Positions 22,838 through 26,299 of a stretch of DNA of 26,299 nt are shown here, in pieces. Position 1 is the first letter of the stretch. Each line of letters starts with the position of its first letter. The stretch spans positions 325-26,623 of the forward strand of contig DDSG01000143.1 of NCBI GenBank assembly GCA_002343325.1, read 5' to 3'. A program made the position numbers and the translations under genes. The DNA comes from Phycisphaerales bacterium UBA2396. GTDB taxonomy: Bacteria; Planctomycetota; Phycisphaerae; Phycisphaerales; UBA1924. Under the pieces are notes generated by a model. The model made no database searches and was not told the DNA's origin. It saw only the letters and a program-made list of their open reading frames with translations.

Positions 22838-22860
22838 GGCGCGATAACCCTCGCCGCGCC
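22838..22860 (-). promoter_or_regulatory. Hairpin holding the ribosome binding site of the phosphatase gene
   Basis: On the minus strand GGCGCG and CGCGCC (6 bp) pair around an 11-nt loop containing GAGGG, the likely Shine-Dalgarno, and the stem ends right at ATG 22837. The structure could limit translation of the phosphatase. Confidence 0.35.
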
Positions 22861-22890
22861 GAAGGTCGACGCCGGTTCTGGGTCATCGGC

Positions 22891-23496
22891 CTACCGCACC
22901 CACTTCTTCAGCGCGGGGTCCAGTTCGATCTTCTGTCCTTCCTTGAGCCCCAGCCCCTTCATCGTCCCGCCCTTGAGCTCGATCACGTACTGCGACGCGA
23001 ACTTGCTGTAGTACCGCTTCAGGCGTTCTTCATACTTGCGGTTGGTGCGTGCCCATTCCGGGATACCGGGGGCCGACTCGAGCTGCTTCTCATCGTCCTT
23101 GCGCGGGTCTTCGGGCTTCATCTCGTGCATCGCGGTGATCTTCATCACCCCGTCAAGGAAGATGATGTCGATGTCCACCGGGCAGTCGCGCATCACGAAG
23201 TACCGCTCCTCGGCCCGTGGAAAGATGAACAGCATGCCCTCGTCGGGCTTGATCTCGGTGCGTCCGGAAAGCCCCTGGAACCGCGTCTTGTCGTCCAATG
23301 CCAGTTCGAGCGTGAAGGACTTGCCGCCGATGGTCACCTTCGTGTCCTTGGGGGGTTCCTTCTGCTTCTTGGGGTCGGCGGCTCCGACTTCGTCGCAGGC
23401 GCCCACCAGCATCGCCGTGCACGCGAAGGTGCTCGCGCAGAGCGCCCTGAGCAGAACCGCCGAAACCCCCGCCTTGTTCATGTGCCGCAGAGCCAT
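22891..23496 (-). CDS. DUF192 family lipoprotein
   Basis: 201 residues with a lipoprotein signal (hydrophobic AVLLRALCASTFACTAMLVG, lipobox VGAC with Cys at 34) and a Lys/Pro-rich linker. The DUF192 domain covers about 52-197: FQGLSGRTEIKPDEGMLFIF, then FVMRDCPVDIDIIFLDGV and YVIELKGGTMKGLGLKEGQK. The core fits the family; between them lies an insert of about 40 charged residues (MKPEDPRKDDEKQLES and on). The biochemical role of DUF192 is not settled. GGAGG sits 7 nt before ATG 23496; ATG 23481 overlaps the gluQ stop as ATGA and is the alternative. It overlaps gluQ by 19 bp and is followed by the phosphatase gene. Confidence 0.88.
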   Translation of the reverse strand: MALRHMNKAGVSAVLLRALCASTFACTAMLVGACDEVGAADPKKQKEPPKDTKVTIGGKSFTLELALDDKTRFQGLSGRTEIKPDEGMLFIFPRAEERYFVMRDCPVDIDIIFLDGVMKITAMHEMKPEDPRKDDEKQLESAPGIPEWARTNRKYEERLKRYYSKFASQYVIELKGGTMKGLGLKEGQKIELDPALKKWVR

Positions 23497-24449
23497 GCGT
23501 CATCCTCCCGTGTGAACGTCACCGCGTCTCTGGGAATCGTACCGAGGTCGAGGCGATCGCGGAACTCCTGGGCGTCCATCTCGCGGCGGTCGGGCGTGAT
23601 CCCGCACCACCACGCGACAAGCCCGACCACGCGCTGGGGCCGAACGCCGCGAGATCGATAGGCGCGGACCCGCGTGTCGCCGTGGCGTTTGGCGAGCCTG
23701 CGTCCGTCCTCTCCGCGGACGAGCGGCACGTGCGCATACTCCGGCTCGCGAGCGATGCCCAAAGCCCTCATCAGCAGCAGTTGCCTGGCGGCGGAATCGA
23801 GCAGGTCGTCGCCGCGCACGACGTGAGTGACCCCCTGCGCGTCGTCGTCGACGACAACCGCGAGCTGGTACGCCGGATGGCCTCGCTTGGTCCAGATGAC
23901 AAAGTCGCCCACGGAGCGGGCGACATCGCGGGTGATCGGGCCGCAGAAAAGGTCGTGGAACGTGACGGACGAATCGTCGGGCAGCGCAAGCCGCCAGTTC
24001 TCTCCCTGCGATACGTCGAAGTGTCGCGGCCCCGGTGCGGGGCGCCATTCTCTCGGGAAGACGGGCTCGTTCACGCCTTCCTGCGGTGCGCTGAGCGAGG
24101 CTCCGGCTTCGAGCTCGCCGCGCGTGTGGGGCGAGGGGTACGCGAGCCCGCGTGCGGCGAGGCATCGCATCGCGTCGATGAAGCGAGCCAGTTCGGCCGA
24201 CTGGATGATCGGCCCGTCGTCCCAATCCATCCCGAGCCAGGCGAGGGTGTCGATCGTGTCGGCGATGGTCTCGGGCTTGACGCGGGGCGTATCGAGGTCC
24301 TCGATGCGGAGCACGATCCGCCAGCCGCTTGCTCTGGCGAGCGCCCAGGTGATGAGGAAGGTCCGGGCGTTGCCGAGATGCAGTGCGCCCGTGGGAGACG
24401 GGGCGAGGCGGGTGGTTAGTGGTCGTAAACTTGGTGAGGGATCGTGCAT
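23478..24449 (-). CDS. gluQ: Glutamyl-Q tRNA(Asp) synthetase
   Basis: A short paralogue of glutamyl-tRNA synthetase that adds glutamate to queuosine in tRNA(Asp). The 323-residue product has only the catalytic part: RLAPSPTGALHLGNART with the HIGH-type HLGN at 24-27, IEDLDTPR, the family-typical YQLAVVVDDDAQGVTHVVRG followed by DLLDSAARQ, and RLAKRHGDTR in the KMSKS position. It lacks the anticodon-binding domain of GltX, which separates it from that enzyme. The usual cysteine zinc knuckle after the first half is missing (YPSPHTRGELE). ATG 24449 opens the conserved N-terminus; no Shine-Dalgarno is present, but TACCGT lies 9 nt upstream. It heads the group with DUF192 and the phosphatase. Confidence 0.9.
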   Translation of the reverse strand: MHDPSPSLRPLTTRLAPSPTGALHLGNARTFLITWALARASGWRIVLRIEDLDTPRVKPETIADTIDTLAWLGMDWDDGPIIQSAELARFIDAMRCLAARGLAYPSPHTRGELEAGASLSAPQEGVNEPVFPREWRPAPGPRHFDVSQGENWRLALPDDSSVTFHDLFCGPITRDVARSVGDFVIWTKRGHPAYQLAVVVDDDAQGVTHVVRGDDLLDSAARQLLLMRALGIAREPEYAHVPLVRGEDGRRLAKRHGDTRVRAYRSRGVRPQRVVGLVAWWCGITPDRREMDAQEFRDRLDLGTIPRDAVTFTREDDAWLCGT

Positions 24450-24458
24450 CGCCGGGCA

Positions 24459-24464
24459 ACGGTA
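24459..24464 (-). promoter_or_regulatory. TACCGT hexamer, possible -10 of leaderless gluQ
   Basis: TACCGT on minus lies 9 nt before the gluQ ATG, without a ribosome binding site. It overlaps TACACT at 24463-24468 on plus, which would face the dehydratase gene, so the two may form back-to-back promoters around one GTAC core. Confidence 0.35.
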
Positions 24465-24516
24465 CACTCGGGGGAGGCGCGGGGAGCGCGCAAGAGCCTG
24501 TTGTGGAGCCGTCGCG

Positions 24517-24855
24517 ATGGCAAAGACCGCAAAGCACGCCGGTGTGTCGGCCCGCAAGCCCGGGGTTCCCAACCGCCTGAGCGACGCCGAGGTTGATCGG
24601 GGTTTGGCGGAACTGCCCGAATGGGGCGCGAGCGGGGACCAGATCCAGCGGACGTACCAGTTCGCGAACTTCGTCGAGTCGATGTCGTTCGTGCAGCAGG
24701 TCGCGTTGCTCGCCGAGCAGGACCAGCACCACCCCGACATCCTGATCCGCTACAACAAGGTCACGCTCAGCCTGAGCACGCACGACGCGGGCGGGCTAAC
24801 CGAGAAGGACTTCGCGGCGGCCAAGCGGTACGACGCGATCATCGGGAAGAAGTAA
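24517..24855 (+). CDS. phhB: Pterin-4-alpha-carbinolamine dehydratase
   Basis: Removes water from 4a-hydroxytetrahydrobiopterin to recycle the pterin cofactor; some bacterial members serve other pterin or molybdopterin steps. The 112-residue product has the signature core FVESMSFVQQVALLAEQDQH then HPDILIRYNKVTLSLSTHD and GGLTEKDFAAA; HHP at the active site is intact. The N-terminus has about 17 extra Lys/Ala-rich residues. ATG 24517 follows GGAG by 9 nt. It is divergent from gluQ and convergent with the HNH gene. No phenylalanine hydroxylase gene is in the window, so the physiological partner is unclear. Confidence 0.92.
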   Translation: MAKTAKHAGVSARKPGVPNRLSDAEVDRGLAELPEWGASGDQIQRTYQFANFVESMSFVQQVALLAEQDQHHPDILIRYNKVTLSLSTHDAGGLTEKDFAAAKRYDAIIGKK

Positions 24856-24876
24856 ACACCGGCTCGCGGCCTTTGC

Positions 24877-25605
24877 TCAACGCAGTTCAACCGACCAGTA
24901 GGCCGAATCGAGGAACTGTCTCCAGCTCGCGTACTTCTCGTGCCCGAGCCTGAGCGAGATGAGCGGGTTGCGCTTCGGTCGTTCGGGCTTGCGGATGAGC
25001 TTCATGCCGGCCTGCTCCGGGGTTCGACCGCCCTTTCGGGCATTGCAGCGGATGCAGGCGCAGACGAGGTTGTCCCACGTGTCACCCCCGCCGGCCATGC
25101 GCGGGACGACGTGGTCGATCGACAGGTCGGCCGTCGGGAAGTGATGCCCGCAATACTGGCACGAATTGCGGTCACGCGCGAAGAGGTTCCGGCGGTTGAG
25201 CTTCACGACCTGAGCGGGCAGACGGTCGTACCCCACGAGACGGATGATCTTGGGCACGGCGATCTCGAAGCGCATCGTACGGATCCAGTCGTGCCCGTCG
25301 GACGCGAAGCGATCCCGAGCCGCGGAGACGTCGGCCCAGGTCTCAAAGTCGTACATGTGGTACTGCGGGCCGTCGGAACTCTGCTCCACGTGGACCACTT
25401 CCGCGATTTCTCGGCACAGAAGCCCGAACGCACGACGCGCCGAGACCACGCGAACCGCGACGTACAGCTTGTTCAGAACCAGCACCTTGGCGGAGAGTCC
25501 GGGGCTGAGGGCGGCGGCTTCGCCGAAGGCGTCGCAATCCCCGCACTCGGAATGAGAGTCCTCGGGTGGGGTCGGCGGTCGCTTTGAACGGGCCTTGCGG
25601 TCCAT
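24877..25605 (-). CDS. HNH endonuclease family protein
   Basis: 242 residues from the chosen start. An N-terminal part (VLVLNKLYVAVRVVSARRAF, GLLCREIAEVVHVEQ, YHMYDFETWADVS) is followed by MRFEIAVPKIIRLVGYDRLP and an HNH domain: CQYCG with Cys 149 and 152, LSIDHVVPRMAGGGDTWDNL with His 165, CACIRC with Cys 184 and 187, and KGGRTPEQAGMKL. This arrangement defines a widespread stand-alone HNH family whose cellular role is unknown. The C-terminus ends in SWRQFLDSAYWSVELR as in relatives. The start is uncertain: ATG 25605, ATG 25668, ATG 25680 and GTG 25695 are all in frame. CATAAT at 25672-25667 on minus could be a -10, which would favour 25605. No restriction or methylase gene is adjacent. Confidence 0.85.
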   Translation of the reverse strand: MDRKARSKRPPTPPEDSHSECGDCDAFGEAAALSPGLSAKVLVLNKLYVAVRVVSARRAFGLLCREIAEVVHVEQSSDGPQYHMYDFETWADVSAARDRFASDGHDWIRTMRFEIAVPKIIRLVGYDRLPAQVVKLNRRNLFARDRNSCQYCGHHFPTADLSIDHVVPRMAGGGDTWDNLVCACIRCNARKGGRTPEQAGMKLIRKPERPKRNPLISLRLGHEKYASWRQFLDSAYWSVELR

Positions 25606-25739
25606 GCAACCGTGCCTGGGTCCTGCCGGACACTCGGCACACGTCCCGCCCTCGCGGGACCACGTCATTATGGCATACATCGTCCGATCATGCACGCCGG
25701 TTTCATCAGCCCCACGCGAAGACCGGCCTTTTCGGGCCG

Positions 25740-25745
25740 TACCCT
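25740..25745 (+). promoter_or_regulatory. TACCCT hexamer, possible -10 of the leaderless HAD hydrolase gene
   Basis: TACCCT ends 6 nt before ATG 25752, with no Shine-Dalgarno between or above. It is the weakest member of the TACNNT set and has no recognisable -35. Confidence 0.3.
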
Positions 25746-25751
25746 CCGGCC

Positions 25752-26299
25752 ATGCTGCTCCTCTTTGACATCGACGGGACGCTCCTGACGACCGGTGGCG
25801 CGGGGATCCACGCCATGGAGGCAGCCGGGGTCGAGCTTTTCGGCCCCGGGTTCAGCGGCCGCAGGGTCGAGTACGCCGGACGCCTCGATCCGCTGATCAT
25901 CGATGATCTGCTGGTCACTAATGGGCTGGAGGTGACCGAGGACCGGCGTGCTGCTCTCAGGAACGGTTACCGCCGCCATTTGCCGCGAATTCTGACCGAA
26001 CGACAGGCCGCCCGGACCTGCCCGGGTGTTCCCACCCTGATCGAACGACTCGCCGCCGAGCCCGAGGCGATTCTGGCGCTTCTCACCGGAAACTACGAGG
26101 AAACCGGGCGGATCAAGCTCGAAGCGTCGGGGCTTTCGCCCGAGCGCTTCACCGTGCGGGTCTGGGGAGACGCCTCGCCGCACCATCCTCCGCGGCGGGA
26201 CCATCTGCCCCCCGTTGGGATCCGATTGGCTCAGGAGCGTCTCGGTCGGCATCGCGACGGGTGGAACGTGGTGGTCATCGGCGACACGCCGCACGATGT
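25752..26299 (+). CDS. HAD-superfamily hydrolase, N-terminal part
   Basis: The first 182 codons of a HAD phosphatase; the gene leaves the window at the right edge. Motif I is LFDIDGTLLTTGG with the nucleophile Asp at 6 and acid/base Asp at 8. A helical cap follows with YAGRLDPLIIDDLL, then motif II as LALLTGNYEET, a likely motif III Lys in GRIKLEASGL, and the start of motif IV as VVVIGDTPHD at the edge. The order fits a phosphoglycolate phosphatase-like (Gph type) protein with a C1 cap; the substrate cannot be told. ATG 25752 directly starts the first strand. Divergent from the HNH gene. Confidence 0.88.
   Translation, partial: MLLLFDIDGTLLTTGGAGIHAMEAAGVELFGPGFSGRRVEYAGRLDPLIIDDLLVTNGLEVTEDRRAALRNGYRRHLPRILTERQAARTCPGVPTLIERLAAEPEAILALLTGNYEETGRIKLEASGLSPERFTVRVWGDASPHHPPRRDHLPPVGIRLAQERLGRHRDGWNVVVIGDTPHD

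Overview
The window comes from a high-GC, Gram-negative-type (diderm) bacterium. It encodes LpxA (lipid A synthesis), an outer-membrane secretin and two predicted lipoproteins. Together with planctomycete-style secreted proteins, an MJ0042-like zinc ribbon, several pilin-like proteins and a stand-alone UVR-motif protein, this suggests the phylum Planctomycetota, most likely class Phycisphaerae. That placement is inferred from gene content and style; no search was run. Coding density is high. I found no rRNA, tRNA, CRISPR array, insertion sequence or other sign of recent transfer, so the backbone is ordinary chromosome.

Layout from left to right. 1-646: a truncated secreted protein and a small zinc-ribbon protein, both minus strand. 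788-2960: purA then uppS on plus. 2984-3739: a UVR-motif protein on minus. 4103-7741, plus strand: an RpoD-like sigma factor closed by a clear terminator, then a secreted protein of unknown function and thioredoxin reductase. 7760-14291, minus strand: lpxA, a YycJ-like metallo-beta-lactamase-fold protein, rsfS and aroB, tightly packed; then, after a 239-bp gap, a ParA-type ATPase fused to a glycogen-binding (CBM48/AMPK1) domain, and an uncharacterised protein that looks like a degenerate ParA/MinD partner. 14339-15037: lipB on plus, divergent from lpxA.

15059-21317, minus strand, is a secretion or pilus-like locus. In transcription order it holds two tandem GspG-type pilins, a small membrane protein, a GspH/FimT-type pseudopilin, a second small membrane protein, a secretin with a long Thr/Ala-rich tail, and a TPR lipoprotein. 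No assembly ATPase, platform protein or prepilin peptidase is present, so these must be encoded elsewhere. 21599-24449, minus strand, is a probable operon of gluQ, a DUF192 lipoprotein and a PP2C/SpoIIE-type phosphatase. The right end holds a pterin carbinolamine dehydratase (plus), an HNH endonuclease family protein (minus) and a HAD hydrolase cut by the window edge (plus).

The least ordinary items are the ParA-CBM48 fusion with its partner, the motor-less pilin and secretin cluster, a metallo-beta-lactamase-fold protein whose metal motif is HxDxDH rather than HxHxDH, and a repeated TACNNT hexamer 5-9 nt upstream of five genes that have no Shine-Dalgarno sequence. The last may mark leaderless transcription.
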